From positions 31,756,482-31,820,481 of the forward strand of contig NC_067126.1 of assembly GCF_021347895.1 (NCBI RefSeq): a DNA stretch of 64,000 nt, given 5' to 3'. The notes below the pieces were generated by a model that did not search any database, was not told the DNA's origin, and saw only the letters and a list, made by a program, of their open reading frames with translations. The translations under genes were made by a program, and so were the position numbers. This stretch comes from Acanthochromis polyacanthus (lineage: Eukaryota > Chordata > Actinopteri > Pomacentridae). Shown piece after piece: positions 13,701 to 25,900 of this stretch; within the stretch, counting starts at the first letter, position 1; every line of letters begins with the position of its first letter.

Positions 13701-14858
13701 CATTCAACACGTCACTCGGATTCATTTGTACAAATGGAGGTAGACAATACTGAACATACAAAGAAAAGTGGAAAAATACAATAACATAAAGAATATTTAT
13801 GATGCAAAAGGTGAAAATCTACTCATACATAATGAAGTAGACAGTATTGAACATACAAACAAATGTGCAATATGTGCAATATTTATGGTGCAAAAGGTCA
13901 AGATGTGCAAAAATGTACAGTAGTGGTAGATTTCATCAAGTGGTGTGGTAGAAACTATATTCAAATGTTGACACAACAATAAGATGGAACAGAATTAAAC
14001 ATGTATTTTGTCTAATTAACAGAAATTGCGAAACACATTCGTAAATTCACAGACAGAAGAACATAAATGCTACTTTAGCAGTTTTATTAGAACCCCATGT
14101 TCTCTTTGCTGTCACAAGTTCGCTCTCAATCCTAACACTTGTCTTAAACGGAGAGAAAGTTAAGATGCATGCAACGAAAGCCACTGGTTGAAAACCTCTT
14201 GCTGAATTTGATCCCTGGCTGCGGGGAGCACATGTGGCTGCAGACACTTGACAGTTATAGAAACATTGTTGCGGTTGTTAAAGAACACAGAAAGACTTTC
14301 CACAGGCCGTCATGGTTTTTGTTTTCTCGGCATGTATGTCTAAAATCATGTGCATTACATTTTTCTTGGTGCAGTATTCAGTCTAGCACGCACAAGGTGT
14401 CACAACTCTTTGTAGAGAAACTTGCACAACTGCTGCCAAAAACCTAAATGAAATCAGAAGTTTCATAAACCTGAATGTGTTCGCCTTGGTCATGCAGCGT
14501 ACTGTGCAGGGTTTACATCTCGCCTTACATGAATTCATATTTGTGGTATCGCAGAAGGCAAATATAGTTCAGAAGTAGGCAGGGCGCATGCTTGTCAATG
14601 CAGTGAGAAAGCCATATAAAAATAAAATCATTTTACTTACCCAACATTGGGCAGGCCGACAATTCCTATTTTCAGTGAGGTGCCAAACCTTCCAATCAGT
14701 GGTGGTGGCTTTGGTACATCACCTCCCTTGCCCTAATAAAGACAATGTGGAAATGCCTGCAGTCAGAAAGACCACTTACCATTACATAACCTAAACAATG
14801 TGCGCTCATATTTGAATGGACCTACCCCTTAACAAAAACACACCTTTTTTGGAGCCAT
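7782..14858 (-). CDS. ola1: Obg-like ATPase 1, 5' exons 1-4 (partial; continues beyond the left edge)
   Basis: Four coding exons are readable on the minus strand: 14844-14858, 14641-14732, 9206-9349 and 7782-7909. Together they give about 126 residues of a protein that is about 396 aa in human. The start is MAPKK, followed by a PPP stretch and [19 protein letters not shown]. The Walker A motif GLPNVGKS (residues 31-38) is split by the second intron, and the G3-type motif DIAGLVKG lies at 94-101. These are hallmarks of the YchF/OLA1 subfamily of Obg GTPases, cytosolic proteins that prefer ATP and bind ribosomes. All visible junctions are GT/AG with consistent phases. The remaining exons (about 270 residues, including the TGS domain) were not found in 1-7781 and should lie to the left. 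The gene is head to head with SP9, as in human. Identity is very sure; the 15-nt coding part of exon 1 rests on its match to human MPPKK. Confidence 0.95.
9350..14640 (-). other. OLA1 intron 2 (5.3 kb)
   Basis: The intron lies between the exon ending in the first part of the P-loop and the exon starting KSTFFNV. I see no further exon or RNA gene. The only structure noted is an imperfect tandem duplication near 13739-13901. Confidence 0.8.
13739..13901 (+). repeat. Imperfect tandem duplication
   Basis: Copy 1 (about 13739-13814) and copy 2 (about 13836-13901) share GTAGACARTAYTGAACATAC and an AATATTTATGRTGCAAAAGG block, each followed by a similar GTGAA/GTCAA stretch. The period is about 97 bp with an internal size difference. 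The right copy continues into ATGTGCAAAAATGTACAGTA, which looks like dispersed repeat sequence. Confidence 0.7.
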
Positions 14859-17800
14859 TTCTCACACCTCAGGTTTTACCGACTTCCACGACAGCTCGCA
14901 AACTCAGAAAAGCACATTCATTGACAGAAAATGAGCTAAGCTAAGTCCTCAAATGAAACCAGTCCACTGCACTTCATCTAGCTGGCTCCCTGCGCTCGAA
15001 ATAGAACATGCAGCCTCTGGAAATGAAAGTTGACACTGTAAGCTGGCAAGCTGACCAGCACCTCCAAATTTAGCTGTCGATAATATCGATGTGGGTTGAC
15101 AAGCTTCTTTAAGATCCACCCTGCATAGTACTATTGAAAAGCGGGCATTAAAAGAAAAAAAATCATCTTTATCAGAGGTTTGACTGTACTGTCAGTTTGT
15201 ATTATTATTAGAATCCGTCCTGACAGTCGACTAACTGAAGACGTTCATGAATTGTGTCTCAATCCTGACAGGTCCAAGCAATTTTTGCCAATTCTTTTTG
15301 TTTTATAGCCTATTGACATCTTACAGCAATAAATCCCTGCTGTAAAACAGTTTATTTAACTATACTTTAATATATGTCAATTCCACTTTCTTACTGTGGC
15401 TTGTTTACCTGTCACAGAAAAAAGAATGAGCTGGCAACCTTAATGCACAAATAAAAAAAACTAAGTGGTAGAAGAAATGCAGAGCTTGTCATTTAAAGTA
15501 AGACATCAAGAAGACAAGCTGTTTTTTTTTTAAACATTATCTTTATATTTTTGCAATGGAATAGAATAAATTTTACAACGCAGAAATATCTGAAAGCAAA
15601 AGAAGATACACTAAGCAAAACATCTTGACAAAACCTATACACATTTTCCTATTTCCTGAGCTTCCGCTGATTCCCTATGACACAAGTGGAATTTTCACAT
15701 AAAAATGTGCAGCTTCAGCACCACAGAAATAAAGTGAAACATCCCCTCACTCGTAGCTCTTTCCAGCCCCCTTTGGGAGACGCAGGTGTAGCCACATGAG
15801 CACACGAAATTACAACAATTAGTTAAACATCCTCAAATAAACTTGCCTGTGCAGAAATACAAATTAAAGCACACAGGGGCACAACCAAACACCATTGCCC
15901 AATCCAGCAGCCTGTCTAGTTTAACATGCAGAAAATGAGGCTCTAATAATCTGGATTTGAGGCAAGTGAGGCTGGCTTTGTAGAAAGAATTTAAATGAAT
16001 AGGTCTGAATTAATCATTTATCTTTTGTTGATGGATGCACCCCCACTTAGACTCATCACAATAGATGCAGAGCGTTTTGTTCGACCAAATAAATCATTCC
16101 CATTGTTTAAGGTACATTGATCAATCTAATGGCTTGTAATAGGCTCCTAATTGCCACAGAGAAGTGCTCACGAATGGAGTCCAGAATTACAGATTCAGCT
16201 CAGAATTTTCACTTGAATGACAAGGCGAGCTCATGTTCTGCCCTCTTGTCCCAAACACACATTGTCTGAAAAATCACCAATATTGTGCTGCTCAAGGTTA
16301 ATCCAACAAATATATTTCTGTGCAAATAAATTTAAATAAAAGTATCAAAAGGCTACATTTAACAGAGCATATAAATCCTGTGATTCCTTTACACATTTCT
16401 TTGTTAGGACCCTCATATTGCTCATTACTGAGATATAATACTAAATACAATACTAGAATATTAAGCAGCAATTGTAATACCTCTCTATTATTAATTCTTT
16501 ACAGACATGGTGAAATCATGTTTTTTAATTAAATAATGAAGGTTGGAGCTATTTTTCCGATTCCTTCTAAAGAAATTATAGTGAAAAGAAATGCTTACAT
16601 TCTGCATTACATTTCATTTAACGCTGGAATTAATTTAACTTCTTTAGAAACAATCAACTGTGCTTATGAAGAGCAGACATTTAATACTGTTAACAGCACT
16701 CTGCCAAATTGTCATGATTGCAAAAAATGATTCCATTTTCTTGGCAGCGCTGAGTATTTCATGAGACTGATTTTTATTCACCCTTCCAAAGGTGGGGTTT
16801 TAAAGCAAAAAAAAAAAAAGAAAGAAAGAGGGGAGTATTTGAACAAATTGCGCCTGTGTTTACTGGCAGCATTCATACTCTATAATAGAGCATTATTTGC
16901 CCGTTTTGAATACTGTAATGCACATCTTTCGGTCAAGCCTTTCTCTAGAAAATTGCTTTAACTTTTAAAGGGATGATGAATCACAGCAGAGCAGGTCAAT
17001 TTTACATTATGCCATTATCCCTAAGCGTTTTATCAAGCTATGGAATATGCGGGCTTTATTGAATTGTGATATTCAAAGAGAGAGAGAGAGAGAGAGAGGG
17101 AAATAATAATAAAAAAGAAGAATCTCGAGCTGAGGGGAAAATTGGTGAAACACCGCATCCTCGTCATTGTCCACAATTTAATTAAATTGCCGTTAAATTT
17201 TATTTCTCAGCTAATAGACAGGCACCGTGTCTCCTGTTAAAGCAGCTTAATGGAGATGCCTGGCGCTCTTACACCAGGTGTCCCCCCACCTCCTGCTGCG
17301 AGCTCAAACTTTTTCCAACAGGAGTCTTTTAAAACACATCTACTACATGATAAAGCGAGCTGTCAGTTTTAATTAACCCCTCACCTGCACTGCCCCCCCA
17401 ACAAGTAAGCAGGGGTGGGGAACGGACGGCAACGGGCGTGCGCCAACACGACCACACGCACGGACGCAGACGCGCGTGATATTTTTGGGTTGAAGTTAAA
17501 AACAAACTGGAGGTTAGTTGATTAATTACGAGTCTGAAGCAGTTTTTCTTCACATATTTAGTCGCTTTCATGCAGCCACTTCATAAATAATCCAACTTGC
17601 GGTTAGAGAAGTGACGTCTGCGCTGTCAGGCCTGTCTCTGGACTTCTTCGCTAAACTTGATCCATCCCCGATTTTGGGTTATAAACACTTTAAAATGTGG
17701 CACAGAGCACACTACACCAGCTGTTTCCCCACTGTGCGTTAACTGTGCCATGTCTAACACAACAGCAGCAGCAGCAGCAGCAGCAGACACTGACTGCAGA

Positions 17801-18406
17801 CTGTTTTGATGAAGTCATCTCCAAGTTATCGCTCACATCCGTACTCTGCGCTTAAATCAACAATTTCCTAATGACGTGTTTCACATGATCTGAATATTGA
17901 AAAAAATCAGAAAAGGGAAACCTGGAATTACACATGGAAGAGTGTCGCCACAATCCACAAGGAAGAAAAAAAATTAGTGAAAAGCTTACCTCGTGGAGAA
18001 TTGACGTGTGAACTCAATTCTGCAATGAAAGGAGACATTGAGCCTTCGTGTGAGAATACATAAAAATAACTGTATGCATTAAAAAATACCAAATCGTGTC
18101 TTGTATGACAGTCTGAGCAGAGGCTGCACAACACATGATTGACGGCGGGGTTTTTGGTGTTTCTGTCTGTGGACGGCTCTCCCATTGGCTGACTTCAAAC
18201 CCCAGCCATGAATGCAGCTATTAGATTGGCTGCGCGTCGTCGCCAGCTGTACTTCAAAGAACACGCTCACTACAACTAGGTAGTGTTGGGAGCTGCGAGC
18301 CAAGAGAGAAACCGTGTGACCTGAGTCAACACGGTAAATCTGAATCAAATTGGAGCCATACAGCACTGAAATCGCGAACACTCTCACCACAGCACAGACC
18401 CTGGAT
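14859..18406. promoter_or_regulatory. OLA1-SP9 intergenic region, candidate SP9 regulatory DNA
   Basis: No gene was seen between the divergent OLA1 and SP9 starts. Stretches at about 15900-16340 and 16960-17300 are repeat-poor with ordered AT-rich blocks holding homeodomain-like cores, for example AATTTAATTAAATTGCCG near 17174, CTAATTGCC near 16147 and GAATTAATCATTTAT near 16008. This texture is typical of conserved vertebrate developmental enhancers. Near the gene there are inverted CCAAT boxes (ATTGGCT at about 18184 and 18226) and no clear TATA box. A (CAG)8 run is at 17762-17786 and a GA run at 17077-17098. Enhancer activity is inference only. Confidence 0.4.
17762..17786. repeat. (CAG)8 trinucleotide run
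   Basis: This is a short pure trinucleotide run upstream of SP9 in non-coding DNA. It is not part of any recognised ORF. Confidence 0.95.
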
Positions 18407-20268
18407 ATGGCTACGTCTATACTTGGGGTGAGTCTGACTTTGTATTTATGCGTAAAAGTTGCGCGTAAAGTTACTGCTGCCCGCTTTCCTTTGCAACAAA
18501 ATGTGTTTGCTGCTTCTGTGAACACGCGTGTTTTCACGTCTGTAGCTACTTAAGATTTACTGCTGTGTTGTGTGTCATTACTTAACTTGTTTCCGTTGTT
18601 TTTTTGGTATAAAAATGAACTTTTAGCAGCGAACAAATGATGAAACAAGAGCTGGGCAAACTTTGTTGTGGTTGTAATATTGTCTGCGCGCTCCTCTTCT
18701 TATTTTGAGACACTTGATAAACCTGATTGTTGTTGAGTGTTTTATTTGTTGCAGTATTTGTACAGAAACCTTTAAATAATAATTATTCGAGTCGCCTCCC
18801 TCCTTAAAAGTGTTTGAGCTAAGTTACACTAAATTTGAATTGCGGTTCTAATTGATTTACTGAACTCTTGTTTTGTGGGGCACAAGCTGCCTCCGGGTGA
18901 AGCAAGAAAAAATGTTCTCCCATTTGTCATTCCGTGTTTTGAGTCCAACTTTTTGTGTGTTTCTTTTAGGAAGAGCCACGGTTTGGAACTACACCTCTAG
19001 CGATGCTGGCTGCAACTTGCAACAAAATTGGCAACACCAGTCCTCTCACAACTTTACCAGACTCCAGCGCTTTCTCCAAAGGTGGATTTCACCCGTGGAA
19101 GAGATCCTCCTCCAGCTGCAACTTGGGATCCAGTCTGCCCGGCTTCACAGTAGCAACAAGCCGAGCTTCGACAGGACTAACACCGACCAGTGGCACAGGC
19201 AACAGCGCCTTTTGCTTAGCCTCCACCTCCCCGACCTCGTCCGCGTTTTCCACAGAGTACAGCGGTCTGTTTTCCAACTCTGCCAGCGTCACGACCCAGG
19301 AGTCTGGACAGTCTGCTTTTATCTCCAAAGTCCACACATCAGCAGAGACTCTGTACCCGCGGGTGGGGATGGCGCACCCGTACGAGTCGTGGTACAAGTC
19401 GGGGTTCCACTCAACTATCTCTGGTGAGGTCGCCAACGGGGCGTCCTCGTGGTGGGATGTCCACACGAACCCCGGGTCGTGGCTCGATGTCCAGAATCCC
19501 GCAAGCACCCTCCAGACCTCACTGCACTCCGGGACCCCGCAGGCTATCCACTCCCAGCTGAGTGGCTACAACCCGGACTTCTCCTCGCTCACCCACTCGG
19601 CGTTCAGCTCCACCGGAATCAGCCCGACCGCGTCTCACCTCCTGTCCACCAGTCAGCACCTGTTAACGCAGGACGGTTTCAAAACGGTCATCCCCACTTA
19701 CACAGACGCTACTGCCGCCAACGCCATGATTTCAGGGGGCAGCTCAGGAATAAGCAGCTCCTCCAGGTCGTCCAGGCGCTACTCCGGCAGAGCAACATGT
19801 GACTGTCCGAACTGCCAGGAGGCTGAGCGGCTGGGACCCGCCGGGGCCAGTCTGCGGAGAAAAGGACTCCACAGCTGCCACATTCCCGGCTGCGGTAAAG
19901 TGTACGGAAAGACATCTCACCTCAAGGCGCATTTGAGATGGCACACCGGCGAGCGGCCTTTTGTCTGCAACTGGCTTTTCTGTGGCAAAAGGTTCACTCG
20001 GTCCGATGAGCTCCAGAGACACCTGCGCACCCACACCGGAGAGAAACGGTTTGCATGCCCGGTGTGTAACAAGCGCTTTATGCGGAGTGACCATTTGAGC
20101 AAGCACATCAAAACGCACACGGCGGGCGGAGGAGGCAAAAAGGGGAGCGACAGTGACACCGACACCAGTAACCTGGAGACCCCGAGGTCCGAGTCCCCAG
20201 AACTTATTTTGGAGGGTGTGAACCCCAGAATCACTGTAAAGGATCCGTCTCCTCACGACGAGCCCTGA
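18407..20268 (+). CDS. sp9: Sp9 zinc-finger transcription factor
   Basis: Two coding exons: 18407-18427 (MATSILG, donor GTGAGT) and 18970-20268, giving 439 aa ending in TGA. The start is set by the MATSILG micro-exon, which joins in phase to [13 protein letters not shown] as in human SP9. Domains: an Sp box around [14 protein letters not shown] (about 15-28), the conserved block [19 protein letters not shown], repressor/activator-type Ser/Thr/Gly-rich middle, the buttonhead box [10 protein letters not shown] (about 284), and three C2H2 fingers from C310 to H390 with linkers TGERPF and TGEKRF. Sp9 is a nuclear GC-box/GT-box binding factor; known roles are ventral forebrain interneuron development and limb/fin apical ridge outgrowth. 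The sequence is shorter than human SP9 (about 484 aa), mainly because alanine tracts are absent. SP8 is the nearest alternative, but the [14 protein letters not shown] block and the neighbours favour SP9. Confidence 0.97.
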
Positions 20269-22780
20269 GGCTTCTTCTCCCTCTTAAAAAAAAAAAAAAA
20301 ATGAAACCACATTCAAAAACAAAAAACTGCACAGCAACGAAACGGGTCTTATTTGACAGACAATAAAAAGGAGAAAATATTTCCAAGAAGCAAAAATCTA
20401 AAAGAGAAAAAAAAGATATATTCTCCACAGGCGTAACGAGTATTTCATTCGTGAGTTCATCTAAAGAAACAGAGTGATTTACTAACTGTAGGCCTCCAGG
20501 ACAATTTTTAGGGACAACTTGAAAATGAAATGGATGTTTGCTTAAAGGGTGCGCGAAACCTGTTGAACTTTGGTTGGACAATGTGAGTTCCATCTTGTAT
20601 ATTGACGACTAAAACTCTGTGTTCTTTTCATGTAAATGTTAGGCTATGATTGTTTTATTCGTGTTGGTATCCTGGAAATCAGGGAGTTTACTTTCGACGC
20701 ACTTTGTGGATATGTATGTACACAGCTTTTTAAAACTTTGGTTAACCATTTTATTTCTTTGCTAAAAAATATCTATATATAAATGTTTACCTGTATAAAG
20801 TCACACGTATAAGACTTTCATTTTATCGTAATTAAAACATCTTAAAAAAGGCTGCAAGTGTGTGATGTAGATTTTATATTTTTGTTTAATTATTTGGTAG
20901 GATTTAATTTGAAAATTTATAAAAATAATTTAGGAATTTCTTTTAAAACGTGAGGGTGTTTTTTTTTCTTAAAAATCACCTACAATACCTTGACTTGCAC
21001 TATTTCCCCCCTATGGAATAAATCAATGTTTAATGCCCCGGAAAAGACATTTCATGCCCAAATGAAAATCTTGTTAAATGGTATTAATTATGACTTGGAG
21101 CACATCGCAGCCCCATGTGTCTTGTATTTGCGATTAGGGATTCGTGTCTTATCAAATATCTAATTAATCTCCGAGACATCTTTTGTTCGGTTTCACTTTA
21201 TCGGGGGGTTTCCAAGGGGGTTCGATGACAAAGGTCCCCGAATATTTATTCTAATTGTCCAAATTAACTGCTTTCATTTGCATACCAATCGATGGGCCGA
21301 CAATAAGGATATGGCTTCTTTTCTCTTTGCCAGAAACCACATAGATGTTATGGGAACAGTTTTTTAAACTTTAGAGAGAGAGAAAAAAAGAGTGGGGCAA
21401 AGAGTCACATGCAAATGTTGAATTTTAAATGCTCCTTGCACAGCGCAGTCAAATGGTGCCTGCATGTTATTTGAATATCAGTGGCCCCGTATTGAAAGGG
21501 TTCAAGGATGCTCTCTGACTTCTTTGTGCTTACCCAGTGCAGCGTCCGACTCTCAAAGAAAAAGCCGGGGAATAATTACAGCGTGAATCCAGGACTGGGA
21601 ATGCGTCATGGAAAAGCATCTCATCCAGACACCCTCTCTTCTTCTTCTTTTTTTTCTGAAGAGGATGTTAAATTGACCAGAAGGCAATAGAGGGAAATTA
21701 TTTTCATTTCCTTTTGTGTAACAGCGGCTTCAAGGAAACGAGCAGATAGTGCAAACTATCAAATTCAGTTTGAATTAAATCCAAACATAAAAAGCTAAAC
21801 TTACAGCAAAGGAAAAATGCCGAAATATATTTTTTGACGACACATTTAAGAAAATAAAATAAATTTAGAGGTAAAATATAATTGCTGATCATTTTTCATT
21901 GAGCTCAAAATTATAGTTTGAGACGTAGCCCGTCAAAATAAAATTGAGACATTTTAATTTGAAAAGACAAACGCTTAATTCCAAAGTCCGTCTCGCTATT
22001 TATTTGCACAATTTCCCATGGATAAATATAAAAAAGCTACAAAATGTCTTAATAAAATAAATACAGGGAGCATATTTCTTCTATATTGCTTGCGCTAGTT
22101 TCGATCCTAGCATTTATTTTCATCAAAATTCATATTACTTTCATTTCTGTTCGTTTTTGACGTCCGCAAAATCTCAGCAGAACGTATTTAAATATTCAGA
22201 GAAAACGTAAAAATACTATTTCAATCAAGGAACCCGCCCTGAAAATTGATGAAATACTATCACTTACTAATTTAATAATATTAAATAACGTGTATTAAGT
22301 CCTTATCAGGTGTCAATCTTAAATAAACTAATAAGCTCATCAGCCAACATACAAATTCACAGCTTCACTTTTACTAAATCTACCACTCTGGCATTAATTT
22401 CAAACATTGCAATAAATAGCCCAATAAATTGAGAGGTTTAAATCTTTAATCAGAGAATTAAAGTTCTAATTTTTTGTTTCAGGAATCAACAGCCGTCCAA
22501 GAATTACAGCTTACAATGCCAGTTTCCCCCAAAAAAAGACTCCCTCATGAAAGTAAAATTTAAAAAAATAAAAGCTGCAGCAACGGAACTTGTCTCACCA
22601 TGAAATGAGTCCAACATTTTCCCATGAACGGATCAGCTGCAAATTGCTTCCAATGGCAATCAATTAATTTAGAGCCTTTCATACAGTACAAAACAGCATC
22701 AGAAGCTCTGAGCTCTGTCTGGATATTTCTAGGCTACTGCTTCCCTCTACTGGAGGAAAAGGAGAGCCGCGCACAATTTC
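20269..22780 (+). other. SP9 3' UTR and downstream AT-rich DNA
   Basis: The SP9 3' UTR begins here, with candidate polyadenylation signals AATAAA at 20362-20367 and 21017-21022. No gene follows until the 3' end of CIR1. The part at about 21040-21330 is repeat-free and dense in homeodomain-like sites (ATTAATTATGAC, CTAATTAATCTCC, CTAATTGTCC, AAATTAACTGC), so it is another enhancer candidate. CIR1 has a possible ATTAAA signal on the minus strand at 22786-22791. Confidence 0.4.
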
Positions 22781-22915
22781 TGCTATTTAATGTCTAAATA
22801 CAGGGACCCTATAGGTTTACCAGAACTACTACTTTGCAAGAAACATGCACAACATTTACACTTTTTGCTCGATATTGTAAGAGTGGACACAACGCAAAAC
22901 CAAAAAAAAAAAAAG

Positions 22916-25900
22916 TCAGTGCTTTCTTTTTGCTCTGTCTTGGCTCCTGCTCCTACTTCTTCCCCTGCCCTCCCTGTCTTTTCTCCTTTCTCTGCTTCTA
23001 CTCCTCCCATCTGCTGTTCTGCCCTTCCTTCCTTCTGTGCTACTTCTGTTCCTCTCTCTATCTCTACTGTGATGTCTGTCTTTACCTCGGTCCTCCCTGC
23101 CTCTCTCGCGGCTTCTACTTCTGTCCAAGCCAGACTTGGAGCTGCTAGGTCTCTGCCTGTCCCTGCTGCTGGGCCTCTTTCTCTCTTGACCTCCCTCCAG
23201 CTTGATCTTGAGCTCAGGGCAGCGATTTCGACTCCTGCTCCTTCCCCTCTCTGTCTTTGTTTGTCTATAATCTCCAGACTCCTCTTTAGGCCGCTTCTGT
23301 CCAGCGTGAGGGCTGCGTGACCTGCTCCTGTGAGAAGAGGCCTTTCTCTGACTCTTGACTTGACGCTCGCTCTCAGAGCTGTTATCCCGACAGGAATCTT
23401 TTTTCTTGTTCTTCTTTCTCTTTTGGCTCTTGGACTTGCTATGGCTGTCTGAATCGGAGCCACTATCACTGCTACTGCCGCTGCTATTGGAGGAGTCACT
23501 TGAGCTGTCACTACTTTCATGCTTTTTCTTGTGCTTCCTTTTGCTTTTCTTCTTCTGCTTTTTGCTCTTCTTCTTCTTGGCCTTCTGCTTCTCCAGTCGA
23601 TCGAGTTTTCTGCAAAATGACGAAAACCAACATAGATTAGCATTCTTTAAGGAGGCAGAAGATGCCAGAAAATTACAGCATAATAAATTCTGATGAATCA
23701 TATTAAAAGCATGGAAAACGGAAAGCTGTAAAAAAAAAAAAAATGGAAGAGGAAAAAAACTCCTGATGAAATGTCCTAATTGGACCGCAAACACAAAACA
23801 TTTGAGAATTGTAAATTAATTAATATATGTAATTAATACATCAGAAACATTACAGAATGTTCATGATCATTTCTAAGATTTACTCATCAGCCTACAATAT
23901 CAACAAAAGGATTAAAATTCTTCAAATTATGTTAAAATGTATTTAAATTTTAGTTCGACATTCATGTAGCAGGATTTTCATTAAACTTTTAACACAATAA
24001 CATTTGTTAGAATAGAATAGAAAACTTTATTGATCCCTAGGGGGAAACACTGTAAAGTGTGTAGTGTTTTTACCTGAGGAGTTTCTGTTTTTGTTTGGTC
24101 GTTAATGACTTCAGAAATTCCACCTCGGGATCCTCCTCTTCTTCACTGGCAACAAAATCCTGCAAAAGCACACCGAAATCTGCACTTGAATCAAAACCAC
24201 AATGTACAGACAAATACGACTCTCGACGGCAAACCTACGTTTGATTACATCAGCTGAACACCTTAAACACTGATGGAATTTCTTTATCAAATCTGTTCAC
24301 TTGACCTCAGCCGTGCCATTAACCAACCACTTTCCTGCAAATGGATGCAGTCTAAGGACACGCCGAAGCTATAGTCTTCTCTTTCTCAAGGGTATGGTAT
24401 ACGTGTGTGTTCGTATATTGTCCTATGTGCACAAAGATGACAGTGTGAGACAGACAATTACCTGTGATGGATCACAAACAGTAGAATTCCTACCAAGGAC
24501 ACATTTTTTCAGGGCAAACCCACTGTTTCGCATCTCCGCCATTAACTCCGAGGGGTGCATCGACGGACCTGTTGGCACAAATCACAGCCTCAGAGTCCCA
24601 TTGATGTCAAACCCATACCATCCACTATCTCCACAGTGGGAATTTCAGAGGCGGCTTTGTTAACAGAATGGGACATCAAATCAACTCACTCCACTTCCGG
24701 CTGAGCAAATCATACAATATCATTCTCTGCCAAAGCAGCAGTTAGGGGAATCAGAATACACAATAATTACATTTTTTCTTCTGGCACAGGAGGGGGACCA
24801 TTACAGCACTCCACCATCAACACCACTGACTGGACTCTCCCAGGGTAAACATTATTACTTTACTACTCAACTCGCTGATTGCAGAACTCAGAATCAGCTC
24901 AAGGCTGGGAGCTCCAGCTGAAGGCTGAGAGGAAAGATACAGTAGGTGTAGCTCCTGCAACTCCGGCACCTTCCTATTCTGGCTCCTTATTCTTTTGTGC
25001 TACAAAAGATTATTCTAGCTGTTCCACTGCATACCTAACAACAAGCATGTTTAACAGAAACATACATGTATATTTTGGTAACCAAGCAAGTAAAATATTC
25101 TACAATTCAACATCTTAATTAAATGTATGACTTCTCATTGTAGGCGATCCAAATATATACACCATAATGTTAATACGTGCTTATCTTCATTGGTGCTTAT
25201 TTTAATTTTCTTGTTACTAATGTACAGATAAATAAAATGAAAATAAAATCAGCATGAAGACAGTATTGCTTGTTTACATACATTTAAAGGCAACATTAGG
25301 ATAAAACTGCAGCATGAAACAAATCAAGTGACAGACATCTAAAATGACATTTGTTATTTTTTATATTGAGTTATTTTATGTACCTGCTGCCTCTTCAGAC
25401 GCCATCGAGCTGGCGTTGATACCCGACAGTCCATACAGAGGGCACTCTCTGTCTGTGTTCACATGCCCCCATTTGTGACATTTGATGCATCTCACATTGC
25501 GCACCTTGAGAAGTTACAAGGCACACAATGATGTAAAGTTTACTGTAGGGATTATTCAAAAATTAAGGCAACTTAACTACTAACTCCCAATTACAGGTAA
25601 GATACAGTATATCAATGCGTTAGGCTTTTAATACATAACAAGCTGTGGTTTTACTTTCACAAATGTGTGTGCATACATCAGAGTATTTCATAAGAAAGCA
25701 TTAGCTTTTGATCCCGGAAACAAATCAGTCTCTACATGCGACCCCTTGTCAAAGGCTACGGCTTCACTGTGAACATGTGCTGAAAACATTATAACAGAAA
25801 GGCTTTTCCTCGTTTGTTTCATCTGTAGATCTTTCAAGGACCCGAGAAGATGAAAGTACCCAATGCTTCAAAAGAAAAAAAAGCATCTGATTATCTGAGA

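Noticed and set aside
19089..20256. Long antisense and alternate-frame ORFs over SP9 (up to 184 aa)
   Set aside because: They lie inside the GC-rich SP9 coding exon, have no recognisable domain, and are expected as shadows of a stop-poor coding sequence.
22783..23643. 286-aa minus-frame and 176-aa plus-frame ORFs over the last CIR1 exon
   Set aside because: They are alternate readings of the low-complexity Lys/Ser/Arg-rich coding region. The frame ending at 22916 carries the CIR1 continuation in phase with the spliced exons.
24301..24663. 120-aa plus-strand ORF
   Set aside because: It overlaps the CIR1 exon 24462-24568 in antisense and has no domain.
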